A stretch of 64,000 nt of DNA, from assembly GCF_008710285.1 (NCBI RefSeq), contig NZ_VYQF01000002.1, positions 124,001 to 188,000 on the forward strand, written 5' to 3'. The translations under genes and the position numbers were made by a program. A model generated the notes under the pieces. It saw only the letters and a list, made by a program, of their open reading frames with translations. It ran no database searches and was not told the origin of the DNA. Shown here one piece after another: positions 1 through 9,045 of this stretch; position 1 is the stretch's first letter, and each line of letters opens with the position of its first letter. Source of the DNA: Ginsengibacter hankyongi (lineage in GTDB: Bacteria > Bacteroidota > Bacteroidia > Chitinophagales > Chitinophagaceae).

Positions 1-872
1 ATTCTCTTTTTTATAACTTTTTAGTATTTTTTGGAACCGTCGGGCTTTACAAAGTATTTATCAAAATATTTCCGACCTATAGATTTGTTTTAATTGGCTG
101 CATTTTTTTATTGCCGTCTGTTATTTTCTTCAGTAGCAGCATTCACCGTGATGGCCTGATGTACTTATCCTTGTCAATGGTTATCTATCATTTATTTTTT
201 ATGATGAAAAATAATAGCTATCCAGCTAAGAAAATTTTAACCACCTTATTTTTCTTATTACTCATTTTTCTTATAAGAAATTTTGTATTTATAATATTAG
301 TCCCCCCTATTTTGGCTTGGATCATATCAGAAAAAAGGCCAAAACATACATTTTTCATATTCGTAGGAATTTATTTACTAATAGGAATATTATTTTTCTC
401 TACCGTGTATTTGCCGCCGGCATATAATCTTCCGGCTCATGTTTCAAGTCGCCAAACCAATTTTATAGAGATCGCTAAAAATGGTGCTTCCGCTATAAAT
501 ATAAATCCACTTTATCCTAATTTAAGAAGCTTTCTAATTAATATACCACAGGCGCTCAATCATAGTTTTATGCGCCCTTATCTTTCGGAACATAGTAATT
601 TTTTATACATTCCATCATCAGTTGAAATATTTTTCTATGAGATATTGCTACTACTGTTCGTCTTTTTCAGGATAAAAAATGCAACAATTTACCCCTTGAT
701 TTACTTTTCGGTTTTTCTAACTGTCACAATGTTCCTGGTTATTGGTTACACCATTCCAATAATCGGTGCCATTGTAAGGTATAGAAGTATATATTTACCA
801 TTCCTAGTAATTCCGATAATTTGCTATACCGATTGGCGGAAATTTAAACGGACATTTCATATTAAAATATAA
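1..872 (+). CDS. Polytopic membrane protein, 5' end outside window
   Basis: The reading frame is open from the left edge (codons from position 3), so the N-terminus is missing. A TTG at 111 is only an internal codon. The visible 290 residues are very hydrophobic, with roughly seven to eight membrane spans separated by short loops. A conserved-looking segment SSSIHRDGLMYL lies near residue 50 of the visible part. Similar 'W/S-S-x-H-K/R-D-G' segments occur, as I recall, in Bacteroidota membrane proteins of surface-polysaccharide loci, so a polymerase-like or glycosyltransferase-C-like role is possible. That is inference, and no catalytic motif can be named. Base composition is more AT-rich than the following glnN, which would fit a polysaccharide locus to the left. 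Confidence 0.7.
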   Translation, partial: SLFYNFLVFFGTVGLYKVFIKIFPTYRFVLIGCIFLLPSVIFFSSSIHRDGLMYLSLSMVIYHLFFMMKNNSYPAKKILTTLFFLLLIFLIRNFVFIILVPPILAWIISEKRPKHTFFIFVGIYLLIGILFFSTVYLPPAYNLPAHVSSRQTNFIEIAKNGASAININPLYPNLRSFLINIPQALNHSFMRPYLSEHSNFLYIPSSVEIFFYEILLLLFVFFRIKNATIYPLIYFSVFLTVTMFLVIGYTIPIIGAIVRYRSIYLPFLVIPIICYTDWRKFKRTFHIKI

Positions 873-981
873 TTGTATGTTTATTTTTATCCACAGTTAG
901 CGAAATTTTAACCACATTTATAAAAAAATCTTTGTTTTTCTAACTTAGAACACTTTTTTTTGCTTTCTAAAATTGAAAAAA

Positions 982-3174
982 ATGCAATCTTTAAGACTAA
1001 ATGCTCTTTACAATTTAATTTCTGATTCTAAAAATCAACTTGCTCCACCGTCTAAAAAAATTACTGCAATTTTCGGAGAAAATGTTTTTTCCCTAAAAAA
1101 AGCAAGGGAATTTTTGAGTGATGATGCTTATAAAAGTTTGGTGTCTTCAATAAAAAGCCAAAGTAAAATTGACCGCAGAATGGGTGACCAAATTGCTTCA
1201 GGTTTAAAAGCCTGGGCAGAAACCAGGAAAGTAACCCACTATACACACTGGTTTCAACCGCTTACCGGGGCAACCGCCGAAAAGCACGATTCTTTTTTTA
1301 CGCTTAAAAGTGATGGCTCTGCACTTGAAGAATTTGATGGTGCTGCACTTATTCAGCAGGAGCCAGATGCTTCCTCTTTCCCAAGCGGTGGCTTAAGAGC
1401 AACTTTCGAAGCTCGTGGATATACTGCATGGGATCCTTCTTCTCCTCCATTTATAATGGAAATTGGCGAAGGAAGAACTTTATGTATTCCAACAATATTC
1501 GTGTCTTACACTGGTGAATCACTGGATGCCAAAACTCCTTTGCTGAAGGCTTTAGTTGCCCTGGATAAAGCTGCAATAGATGTATGCCAGTACTTTGATA
1601 AGAACATTACTTCCGTAACACCCACACTGGGTTGGGAGCAGGAATATTTTGTTATAGATGCAGGAATTGCCAATGCACGTCCGGATATCGTTATGACAGG
1701 CAGAACCGTATTTGGACATGCGCCTGCTAAGGGTCAGCAATTGGAAGATCATTATTTTGGCTCTATTCCCGAAAGAATTTACGCTTTCATGAGAGATTAT
1801 GAAACTGAAGCATATAGATTAGGTATTCCACTTCGCACAAGGCATAACGAGGTAGCACCATCGCAATTTGAATGTGCTCCTATTTTTGAAGAGGTAAATC
1901 TCGCTGTTGACCACAATACCCTTTTAATGGATGTGATGACACGTGTTGCAAAAAATCACAACCTGATGGTATTACTGCATGAAAAACCGTTTGCAGGAAT
2001 TAATGGAAGCGGTAAGCATAACAACTGGAGCATGGCGACCAATACCGGAGTTAACCTTTTGTCCCCTGGCAAAACGCCAAAGACCAATTTAATGTTCCTT
2101 ACGTTTTTTGTAAATACCATTAAAGCGGTTCACGATCATGCAGATCTTTTAAGAGCCTCTATTGCATCTGCAGGTAATGATCATAGGTTAGGTGCTAATG
2201 AAGCTCCTCCTGCTATCATTTCAATTTTCATTGGCAAATATTTAACCGATGTATTAAATCAAATTGAAAAAAGAGTTGGCGATAAATTCGATGAGCAGGA
2301 CGAAGCAATTTTGAAATTGGATATTCATAAAAGCATCCCTGAATTGATGCTTGATAATACCGATAGAAACCGGACTTCACCTTTTGCGTTTACCGGAAAT
2401 AAATTTGAATTCAGGGCCGTTGGTTCTGCTGCAAACTGTGCTTCTGCTATGACGGTTTTAAATACAATCATGGGAGAAACACTTGCTCAATTTAAAGTAG
2501 ATGTGGATGCATTAATTGATACGGGAGAAAAGAAAGAAGTGGCAATAATGCAAATAATCCAAAAATATATTGTTGATAGCAAATCTGTTTTATTTGAAGG
2601 AGATGGATACAGCGAAGAATGGGAAAAAGAAGCTAAAAGAAGAGGCTTACCGAATGTAAAAACAACTCCTCTCGCACTAGACGCTTTTGTAACTGATAAA
2701 GCAAAAAAATTATTTGCACACCATAATATTTATACCCACAGCGAACTTGAAGCAAGGCATGAGATAATGCTTGAAAATTATGTGAAAAAAGTGCAAATCG
2801 AGGCAAGGGTGATTGGAGATCTTGCTACAACCTACATACTTCCGGCGGCTATAAAATATCAGAACATTTTAATTCAAAATATACAAGGGCTCAAGGATAT
2901 CGGCATAGAAGAAAGTGGTTATGCCAATCAAAAGCATATCGCGACTAAAATTTCAGAACATATTGCTAATATCAGCACCAGCGTAGAATCAATGATTGAG
3001 GCCAGGAAAGCGGCTAACAAAGTTGAGGACAGCCGTGAAAAAGCCATTGCTTATTGCGATAATATAAAAGTTCATTTTGATAAAATAAGATACCACGTAG
3101 ATAAACTGGAACTTCTTGTGGACGATGAGTTCTGGGAATTACCAAAATACCGTGAGATGCTTTTTTTAAGATAA
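982..3174 (+). CDS. glnN: Glutamine synthetase type III
   Basis: Makes glutamine from glutamate, ammonia and ATP in the cytosol. The 730-residue length is that of GSIII, the large form typical of Bacteroidota and cyanobacteria, not the 450-residue GSI. Visible signatures are HNEVAPSQFE near residue 288, the ATP-binding segment NGSGKHNNWS near 340, and SPFAFTGNKFEFRAVGS near 465, followed by the C-terminal helical extension peculiar to GSIII. I chose the ATG at 982. A TTG nine bases upstream would add only three residues. The gene stands alone, with a strong terminator at 3194 and the convergent clpB beyond. No PII gene or amt is adjacent, so the usual nitrogen-control neighbours are not visible here. 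Confidence 0.97.
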   Translation: MQSLRLNALYNLISDSKNQLAPPSKKITAIFGENVFSLKKAREFLSDDAYKSLVSSIKSQSKIDRRMGDQIASGLKAWAETRKVTHYTHWFQPLTGATAEKHDSFFTLKSDGSALEEFDGAALIQQEPDASSFPSGGLRATFEARGYTAWDPSSPPFIMEIGEGRTLCIPTIFVSYTGESLDAKTPLLKALVALDKAAIDVCQYFDKNITSVTPTLGWEQEYFVIDAGIANARPDIVMTGRTVFGHAPAKGQQLEDHYFGSIPERIYAFMRDYETEAYRLGIPLRTRHNEVAPSQFECAPIFEEVNLAVDHNTLLMDVMTRVAKNHNLMVLLHEKPFAGINGSGKHNNWSMATNTGVNLLSPGKTPKTNLMFLTFFVNTIKAVHDHADLLRASIASAGNDHRLGANEAPPAIISIFIGKYLTDVLNQIEKRVGDKFDEQDEAILKLDIHKSIPELMLDNTDRNRTSPFAFTGNKFEFRAVGSAANCASAMTVLNTIMGETLAQFKVDVDALIDTGEKKEVAIMQIIQKYIVDSKSVLFEGDGYSEEWEKEAKRRGLPNVKTTPLALDAFVTDKAKKLFAHHNIYTHSELEARHEIMLENYVKKVQIEARVIGDLATTYILPAAIKYQNILIQNIQGLKDIGIEESGYANQKHIATKISEHIANISTSVESMIEARKAANKVEDSREKAIAYCDNIKVHFDKIRYHVDKLELLVDDEFWELPKYREMLFLR

Positions 3175-3193
3175 TTCGACTCTAAATTTATAT

Positions 3194-3218
3194 AAAACCC
3201 TGTTTCGAACAGGGTTTT
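3194..3218 (+). terminator. Terminator after glnN
   Basis: A perfect 11-bp stem (AAAACCCTGTT / AACAGGGTTTT) with a TCG loop starts 20 bases after the glnN stop and ends in TTTTAT. The A/T ends of the stem allow it to work in either direction. Confidence 0.8.
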
Positions 3219-3260
3219 ATATTATCTGACTTGTTAGGTCATAATAAAAAAAATCTTAAA

Positions 3261-3310
3261 GATCATAAAATAATAAACCCGGCCATGGCCGGGTTTATTA
3301 TTTTATGATC
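3261..3310 (-). terminator. Perfect 50-bp palindrome, clpB terminator
   Basis: The 50 bases are exactly self-complementary, with no loop base left over: 25 bp mirror around GGCCATGGCC. The palindrome ends four bases before the clpB stop codon. Read on the minus strand it is followed by a TTTAAGATTTTTTTT tract. It most likely terminates clpB and shields it from glnN read-through. In RNA the central bases form a small loop, leaving a stem of about 23 bp. Confidence 0.75.
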
Positions 3311-3314
3311 AAAC

Positions 3315-5936
3315 TTATGCTACAGTTTTTTCATGCATATTAACATCATTTCTAAAAACCACTACTCCATCAAATACATCTACCAATACAGGATGAGATT
3401 TATCAATAGTTCCGCTCAATAATTTTTTGCTTAATTGATTCACAATTTGTTTTTGAATCAATCTTTTTAAAGGTCTTGCACCAAACTGCGGATCAAATCC
3501 ATTTTCAGCAAGATAATCCAGCGCGTACTCGCTAAACTCCAAGACTACTCCATTTTTTTGTAATTGTTCTTTAAGGTCCTGAAGTTGTATTCTGATGATA
3601 TCTTTTATTTCACCCTTCATTAAAGGCTGGAACATAATTATTTCGTCAATACGATTTAAAAACTCAGGACGAATGGTTTGTCTTAATAATTCCAAAACTT
3701 CTCGCCTGGTTTCATCCACCACTTTAACTTTATTTTCTTCAGTAACATTATCAAAGTTTGCCTGTATAATATGGCTGCCCATATTGCTTGTCATTATGAT
3801 GATGGTATTTTTAAAATTCACTACTCTTCCTTTATTATCAGTAAGTCGCCCATCGTCCAAAACCTGCAATAAAATATTAAATACATCGGGATGCGCTTTT
3901 TCAATTTCATCCAGCAATATTACGCTGTATGGTTTGCGTCTAACCGCTTCAGTTAGCTGGCCACCTTCATCATAACCAACATATCCCGGAGGAGCACCCA
4001 CCAACCTGCTCACTGAATGTTTTTCCTGGTACTCACTCATGTCTATCCTTGTCATCATGCTGTCGTCATTAAACAAATATTCTGCAAGCGCTTTTGCCAA
4101 TTCAGTTTTACCTACGCCGGTTGTTCCAAGAAAAATAAAAGAACCTAATGGCTTTTTAGGATCGTGTAAACCTGCGCTGCTTCTGCGTATAGCATCTGCA
4201 ACAGCTTCAATAGCCTCATCTTGCCCTATCACACGCTTGTGCAACTCATCCTCAAGATTTAATAATTTATCCTTTTCACTTTGCATCATTTTGCTAACGG
4301 GAATTCCGGTTGCCTTTGCTACACTTTCTGCAATATCTTCAGCATCCACTTCTTCTTTCAATAATCTTTTTTCACTTATTTCATTAAGCTGAACAGTAAA
4401 ATCATTTATGATTTTTTCCTGGTCCTGTAACTTCCCATATCTTATTTCTGCGACCTTACCATAATCCCCTTCACGTTCTGCTTTTTCAGCAGCCATTTTT
4501 AGATTTTCAATTTCAGCTTTGGCATTTTGCACTTTTTCAACAATCTCTTTTTCCTGTTGCCATTTGGCTTTAAATGTATCCCGCTGAACAGATAAGTTGG
4601 AAATCTCTGTATTAAGTTCTTTTAATTTAGCGGCATCTTTTTCCCTTTTAATAGCCTCTCTTTCTATTTCAAGCTGCCTTATTGCTCTTTCAAGTTTATC
4701 CAGTTCTTCAGGCATTGAATTCATTTCAAGCCTTAATTTGGCAGCACTTTCATCAATAAGATCAATCGCTTTATCAGGTAAAAACCTGTCAGTAATATAA
4801 CGATGAGATAATTCAACGGCAGCAATAATGGCTTCATCTTTAATACGCACATGATGATGTGTTTCATACTTATCTTTTATACCTCTCAAAATTGAAATAG
4901 CATCTTCCACATTGGGTTCATCTACCATTACTTTTTGAAACCTTCTTTCAAGCGCTTTATCTTTTTCAAAGAATTTCTGATACTCATTTAAAGTGGTTGC
5001 TCCAATAGCACGAAGCTCACCACGAGCTAAAGCCGGTTTTAAAATATTAGCCGCATCCATAGCTCCTTCGCTGGCTCCGGCGCCCACCAAAGTATGTATC
5101 TCATCAATAAATAAAACAATCTCTCCATTGCTATCTCCTACTTCTTTAATTACTGATTTTAATCTTTCTTCAAATTCTCCTTTATACTTTGCTCCTGCAA
5201 TTAAAAGCCCCATATCCAGGGCAAAAATTATTTTAGATCTTAAATTTTCAGGAACATCCCCATTAACAATACGATGAGCCAAACCTTCTGCTATAGCCGT
5301 TTTACCAACACCAGGCTCACCAACCAGTATGGGATTATTTTTGGTTCTTCTTGATAAAATATGCAATGTTCTTCTTATTTCTTCATCACGGCCAATAACA
5401 GGGTCGAGTTTATTGCTTCTCGCCAATTCATTGAGATTTTTCGCATATTTATTTAAAGCATTAAACTGGGTTTCCGAAGTTTGGGAAGATACAGTAGAAC
5501 CTTTTTTTAATTCTTTAATGGCTGCTATTAAACTCTTTTCGGTAAGACCTGCATCTTTCAAAATTTTTGCCGCATTATCATTCCCCTGGACAATTGCAAG
5601 CAACAAATGCTCAACACTGATAAATTCATCTTTGAAAGTTTTTAATGTCGCTGTAGCCCTTAACAAAACATTGTTTAAGTCACGGCTTATAACTTGCGCC
5701 GGTTCACCCTCTCCCATTTTTGGGAGTTTCTGTAAACTCTCATCAACTTTACCTTCCACAAAATTTACATTGATATTATTTTTTTTAAGTAGATACTCTA
5801 CCGGGCTATCTTCATCTGCAAGCAATGCTTTCAGCAAATGCTCCGTTTCAATATTTGGATTTTTTTCATTGAAAGCTAATTGCTGAGCTTTCTGGAAAAT
5901 CTCCTGGGACTTTATCGTTAAATTATTAAGATTCAT
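3315..5936 (-). CDS. clpB: ATP-dependent disaggregase ClpB
   Basis: Hexameric AAA+ chaperone that pulls proteins out of aggregates together with DnaK in the cytosol. In order, the 873 residues show two Clp-N repeats (1-145), AAA domain 1 with Walker A GEPGVGKT near 204, the long coiled-coil M-domain (about 405-530, rich in E, K and A) that separates ClpB from ClpA and ClpC, AAA domain 2 with Walker A GTTGVGKT near 602, and a C-terminal D2-small domain. The ATG at 5936 gives MNLNNLTIKSQEI, the usual ClpB beginning. It is monocistronic, facing glnN and diverging from queG. The 260-base leader spacer holds hairpins (see 6016) but I could not identify a heat-shock operator such as CIRCE. Confidence 0.97.
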   Translation of the reverse strand: MNLNNLTIKSQEIFQKAQQLAFNEKNPNIETEHLLKALLADEDSPVEYLLKKNNINVNFVEGKVDESLQKLPKMGEGEPAQVISRDLNNVLLRATATLKTFKDEFISVEHLLLAIVQGNDNAAKILKDAGLTEKSLIAAIKELKKGSTVSSQTSETQFNALNKYAKNLNELARSNKLDPVIGRDEEIRRTLHILSRRTKNNPILVGEPGVGKTAIAEGLAHRIVNGDVPENLRSKIIFALDMGLLIAGAKYKGEFEERLKSVIKEVGDSNGEIVLFIDEIHTLVGAGASEGAMDAANILKPALARGELRAIGATTLNEYQKFFEKDKALERRFQKVMVDEPNVEDAISILRGIKDKYETHHHVRIKDEAIIAAVELSHRYITDRFLPDKAIDLIDESAAKLRLEMNSMPEELDKLERAIRQLEIEREAIKREKDAAKLKELNTEISNLSVQRDTFKAKWQQEKEIVEKVQNAKAEIENLKMAAEKAEREGDYGKVAEIRYGKLQDQEKIINDFTVQLNEISEKRLLKEEVDAEDIAESVAKATGIPVSKMMQSEKDKLLNLEDELHKRVIGQDEAIEAVADAIRRSSAGLHDPKKPLGSFIFLGTTGVGKTELAKALAEYLFNDDSMMTRIDMSEYQEKHSVSRLVGAPPGYVGYDEGGQLTEAVRRKPYSVILLDEIEKAHPDVFNILLQVLDDGRLTDNKGRVVNFKNTIIIMTSNMGSHIIQANFDNVTEENKVKVVDETRREVLELLRQTIRPEFLNRIDEIIMFQPLMKGEIKDIIRIQLQDLKEQLQKNGVVLEFSEYALDYLAENGFDPQFGARPLKRLIQKQIVNQLSKKLLSGTIDKSHPVLVDVFDGVVVFRNDVNMHEKTVA

Positions 5937-6015
5937 ATAGTAATTCTTTTATTCAAGTTTAAACTAAGGCCCACAAATATTAATCCAACAAAAATGCAAG
6001 ATATTCTGTCCTATA

Positions 6016-6075
6016 AGTCCTCGGCGGTCTGCCGCAAATGCAGTCTTACAGACCCTTTCCTGTTATTTTTACAGG
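6016..6075. other. GC-rich nested hairpins in clpB-queG spacer
   Basis: An island of higher GC in an otherwise AT-rich spacer. GGTCTG (6026-6031) can pair with CAGACC (6049-6054). Overlapping it, GCGG (6024-6027) can pair with CCGC (6032-6035), so the two stems exclude one another. A second hairpin CCTGT-N7-ACAGG covers 6059-6075. It lies about 80-140 bases upstream of clpB on its strand. It could be an RNA leader structure or a copy of an interspersed repeat. One copy in this window cannot decide. Confidence 0.35.
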
Positions 6076-6178
6076 TTTCATGCGGGTAAGCAAAATTTAA
6101 AAATGCCGATGAATGATTAGCTAAAGAAATAAATAATTGAAAAATCATTTACAAGTTTTAATCAGCAGAAAAGAAAAG

Positions 6179-6186
6179 TATTTTTG
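6179..6186 (+). promoter_or_regulatory. -7 promoter element of queG
   Basis: TATTTTTG matches the Bacteroidota housekeeping -7 consensus TAnnTTTG exactly and ends 12 bases before the queG ATG. A TTG inside the element would be an in-frame start, so the element argues for the downstream ATG. No clear -33 TTTG is visible. Confidence 0.55.
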
Positions 6187-6198
6187 CCAATTCATTTC

Positions 6199-7131
6199 AT
6201 GCTGATAAAAGAACAACATACTGAATTTATAAAATCTACTGCAAAATCCCTGGGCTTCGACTATTGCGGAATTGCCAAAGCTCAACAATTGGATGACGAT
6301 GCCCGCCGCCTTGAAAGCTGGTTAAATAAAGGGTTCCAGGGAAGTATGAATTACATGAACAATTATTTTGATCTTAGAATTGATCCTTCCAAATTAGTTC
6401 CGGGAGCAAAATCTGTTATCACTTTATTGCTGAATTATTATCCCGCTCAACAACAAAATGCCGAAGCGCCACAGGTTTCAAAATATGCTTATGGAAAAGA
6501 TTACCATGAAGTGATTAAAGAAAAACTAAAAACATTTTTGCATTTGATAAAAGATAATATTGGAGATGTACATGGCAGAGGATTTACAGATAGCGCACCC
6601 GTACTCGAAAGAAGCTGGGCGCAAAAAAGCGGGCTTGGATGGATTGGTAAAAACGGGAACCTCATAACAAAAAATGACGGCTCATTTTTCTTTATAGCAA
6701 CATTGATTACTGACCTGGATTTAGAAACAGATAATCCATTTATAAAAGATTATTGCGGCTCTTGTACAAAATGTATTGACAGTTGCCCTACTGATGCAAT
6801 ATTACCTGATAAAGTAATAGATGGAAGCAAATGCATTTCTTACTTCACCATAGAATTGAAAGATTTAATTATCCCCGGAAAGATGAAAGGAAAATTTGAA
6901 AACAAATTATTTGGCTGTGATGTTTGCCAGGATGTTTGTCCGTGGAACCGTTTTTCAAAGCCAATAACAGAAACTGCGTTTACTCCTTTGCGTGAGATAT
7001 TAAATTTTACTAAAAATGATTGGGAAGAACTTACAGAAGAATCTTTCAAAATTATTTTTAAAGACTCACCTTTAAAACGGCCGAAGTATTCGGGGATAAA
7101 AAGAAATTTAAAATTTATTTCATCTGAATAG
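6199..7131 (+). CDS. queG: Epoxyqueuosine reductase QueG
   Basis: Last step of queuosine synthesis: cobalamin-dependent reduction of epoxyqueuosine to queuosine in the tRNA anticodon. The 310 residues have an N-terminal domain with [10 protein letters not shown] near residue 130 (the conserved Asp region) and two ferredoxin-like 4Fe-4S motifs, [12 protein letters not shown] near 185 and [10 protein letters not shown] near 240. The C-terminus is short and lacks the HEAT-repeat extension of the longer QueG forms. The start is the ATG at 6199 rather than the TTG at 6184, which lies in the promoter element. The partner gene tgt, which inserts the queuosine precursor, lies 13 kb away, and a PduO cobalamin adenosyltransferase is also in the window. 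Confidence 0.95.
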   Translation: MLIKEQHTEFIKSTAKSLGFDYCGIAKAQQLDDDARRLESWLNKGFQGSMNYMNNYFDLRIDPSKLVPGAKSVITLLLNYYPAQQQNAEAPQVSKYAYGKDYHEVIKEKLKTFLHLIKDNIGDVHGRGFTDSAPVLERSWAQKSGLGWIGKNGNLITKNDGSFFFIATLITDLDLETDNPFIKDYCGSCTKCIDSCPTDAILPDKVIDGSKCISYFTIELKDLIIPGKMKGKFENKLFGCDVCQDVCPWNRFSKPITETAFTPLREILNFTKNDWEELTEESFKIIFKDSPLKRPKYSGIKRNLKFISSE

Positions 7132-7144
7132 ATAACAAACTTCA

Positions 7145-7705
7145 TCAAAAATCTACGCCGGCTTTTAGCACAACTCTTCCATTTCCATATTTATAACTAC
7201 TGTAATCAACAGGGCACGGGCCAACCAGGCAAGGATTAACTACGCCCACTTTATTATTTATTTCTTTATAAGAAAATCCAGGGCTAAGAGTTAAATATGA
7301 TTTTCTCAACTTAATCTTATATCCTATTCCAAAATCTGTATATACTCCTCCACTAAAATGATAAGAGTTATAATATATTTCTTTACCAGGTTTATTTTTT
7401 CCACTAATATTATACCCCAAATCACCATATACAAAAGCATTATTCCTTTTGCCAAAATATATTCTCTGGTCAAAAAATAAAGGGTACGAATTATAATTAT
7501 AATCATCTTTGGCAAAGCCAATTCCGGAATAAACATTTTTATACGCAAATCCATTTACTGACTGTACCATCATATCTGTACCGCTTTCACCAATTACAAA
7601 CCCGATTGAGTTTATTGAATGAAATTTTGCTTTTTTATTTTGAGCTTTCACATAAAAACTCATCAATAATACCGGCAGTAAAAATATAAGTGATTTATTT
7701 CGCAT
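7145..7705 (-). CDS. Small outer-membrane barrel protein
   Basis: A 186-residue secreted protein of unknown function. Residues 1-21 form a signal peptide ending VKAQ. The rest alternates polar and hydrophobic residues with many aromatic positions (Tyr, Phe) and Gly turns, and ends in ...KAGVDF, the terminal Phe typical of outer-membrane barrels. An eight-stranded barrel fits the size. It begins 11 bases after the lipoprotein frame at 7717 and reads the same way, so it is probably the last gene of the operon driven by the promoter at 9005. A disulfide-prone pair (NPCLVGPC near residue 160) would sit in a surface loop. No family name can be assigned from sequence alone. Confidence 0.72.
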   Translation of the reverse strand: MRNKSLIFLLPVLLMSFYVKAQNKKAKFHSINSIGFVIGESGTDMMVQSVNGFAYKNVYSGIGFAKDDYNYNSYPLFFDQRIYFGKRNNAFVYGDLGYNISGKNKPGKEIYYNSYHFSGGVYTDFGIGYKIKLRKSYLTLSPGFSYKEINNKVGVVNPCLVGPCPVDYSSYKYGNGRVVLKAGVDF

Positions 7706-7716
7706 AAGCCTGTCAG

Positions 7717-8986
7717 TTAGTTTACAATATTTAGTTTACTTACCAGGTGAATATTATTTACATTGGAATAATCATACTGGTATAAGCCATCCTTTGCCAC
7801 CACCAGCGCTATTTTGTTCCATGCTATAACATCATAAGTTTCCAGCCCGGGAAATTGTTTCAGTAATTGCAAGTTTAGTATGTTGGAAACATCGTAAATT
7901 TTGAGTCCATCTGTTCCATCACATATAAATAAAAGATTTCCATCTTTTGACAAACCAAGCGGGCTGGTTAAATTGTAGGTTTTTACCAATTCAGCATTGG
8001 TAAGATTATTCAATTTTACAACATCAAGTTCATTATTATAACCAAGGCATGTAGTTCCCGAATGTAAGGTAACATAAGCGTAGTTATCATCTGTAATTAC
8101 AGGATCGCAGGAACGTGAATGGGTAAATTCTCCGACTTTTACCGGGTTTGAAGGTGAAGAATTGATATCATAAATAAACATTCCATTATTAGAGCCAACG
8201 AATAAATTATTTTTAAAAGGATAAATGGTTTCCACATGCCAGTCAACCTGCATTTGATTTGAAAATAGAGGATTGTTACCATTAGTAATATTGAAAACAC
8301 TTAAATCCTGGTCGCCTACGGTGTATAGGTAATTACCTACCAATGCAAATCTGGCCATTGAGCCACCCTGGCCGATCGCAGGAGACGGGCTACTCTTAAA
8401 AGCTTGAGATGCATCATTGGCCAGTGCGATTCCGGGTGTATAATATAGTATGCCGTAAGAAGCACAATCCTGTGTAACAGTTGTATCTCTTTTTGTCCAA
8501 TCAACAATTATTTTAGTGGAATCTGCGTAAAAGCCATTGCTATAAACTCTATACGGAAAAACTCCTTCGTTATATTTTTTTACAACGACGTGTAAGGGGT
8601 CCGTTATATCCAGAGTGACAAGGTCGGTATACAAATCTGCATAAAGTGTATTACCCTTTACAGCTATGTCTTCATTTCCGGGAATATCAATAAAAGCAAT
8701 ATTTTTAGGAGAAGAAGGATTACTGTTATCAATTATGTGTATTCCTTTATCCACTTCGTTTAAAAAAATATAGTTACCAAGCAAAAACAATTTTTCCTGG
8801 TTCCTGTATTTCTTTATCAGGATTACTTTTAATATTCGCTCTCACCTCGGCAGTTGTTTTATAAACCGGCAAATAGAGTGTATAGGAAAAAGCGTGTTTG
8901 CAGGTATCTTTCACACAACCGCTAAAAAAAATTATCGCCAGCAAAAAAATAACTAACCTGCTAATAATAAATAAATATTTTCTCAT
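7717..8986 (-). pseudogene. LVIVD-repeat lipoprotein, split by a 1-base frameshift
   Basis: Two consecutive frames encode one recognisable surface lipoprotein. The first (from ATG 8986) has a signal peptide with lipobox FSGC near residue 20 and the segment LPVYKTTAEVRANIKS. It then runs into a stop at 8774. The second frame, open from about 8790 to 7717, begins FLLGNYIFLNEVDKGIHIID and continues as LVIVD-type beta-propeller repeats. Removing one base from the five-base homopolymer at 8791-8795 joins them smoothly as EPGKLFLLGNYIF, the order I know from intact Bacteroidota relatives. It may be a real mutation, a phase-variable tract or a sequencing error. The TTG at 9013 is not the start because it lies in the promoter. 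Total length if repaired is about 422 residues. Confidence 0.8.
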
Positions 8987-9004
8987 GATGATGATTTTTT
9001 GAAT

Positions 9005-9036
9005 TGTTGACAACAGCCTTTTACAAAGCGTTGCAT
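9005..9036 (-). promoter_or_regulatory. ECF-type promoter of the LVIVD lipoprotein operon
   Basis: On the minus strand: ATGCAACG, 14 bases, GTTGTCAACA, then 18 bases to the ATG at 8986. The same two blocks with the same 14-base spacer stand upstream of the ECF sigma gene (10964-10995). The spacers differ in sequence, so the blocks look selected. By analogy with ECF promoters, TGCAAC would be the -35 and the TGTCAAC block the -10. Confidence 0.7.
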
Positions 9037-9045
9037 TTAATAATA

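Noticed and set aside
5329-5886. 185-residue plus-strand ORF inside clpB, and other long antisense ORFs at 3595, 4039, 4597 and 4993
   Set aside because: They are shadows of the clpB frame. They are rich in Ser/Leu with no domain, no promoter, and lie wholly within a strongly conserved gene.
7324-7554. 76-residue minus-strand ORF within the small barrel gene
   Set aside because: It lies out of frame inside the barrel gene, which has signal peptide and strand pattern.
8774-8790. Treating the two LVIVD frames as two separate overlapping genes
   Set aside because: The second frame has no ATG near its beginning and no signal peptide. Removing one base restores a continuous known protein.
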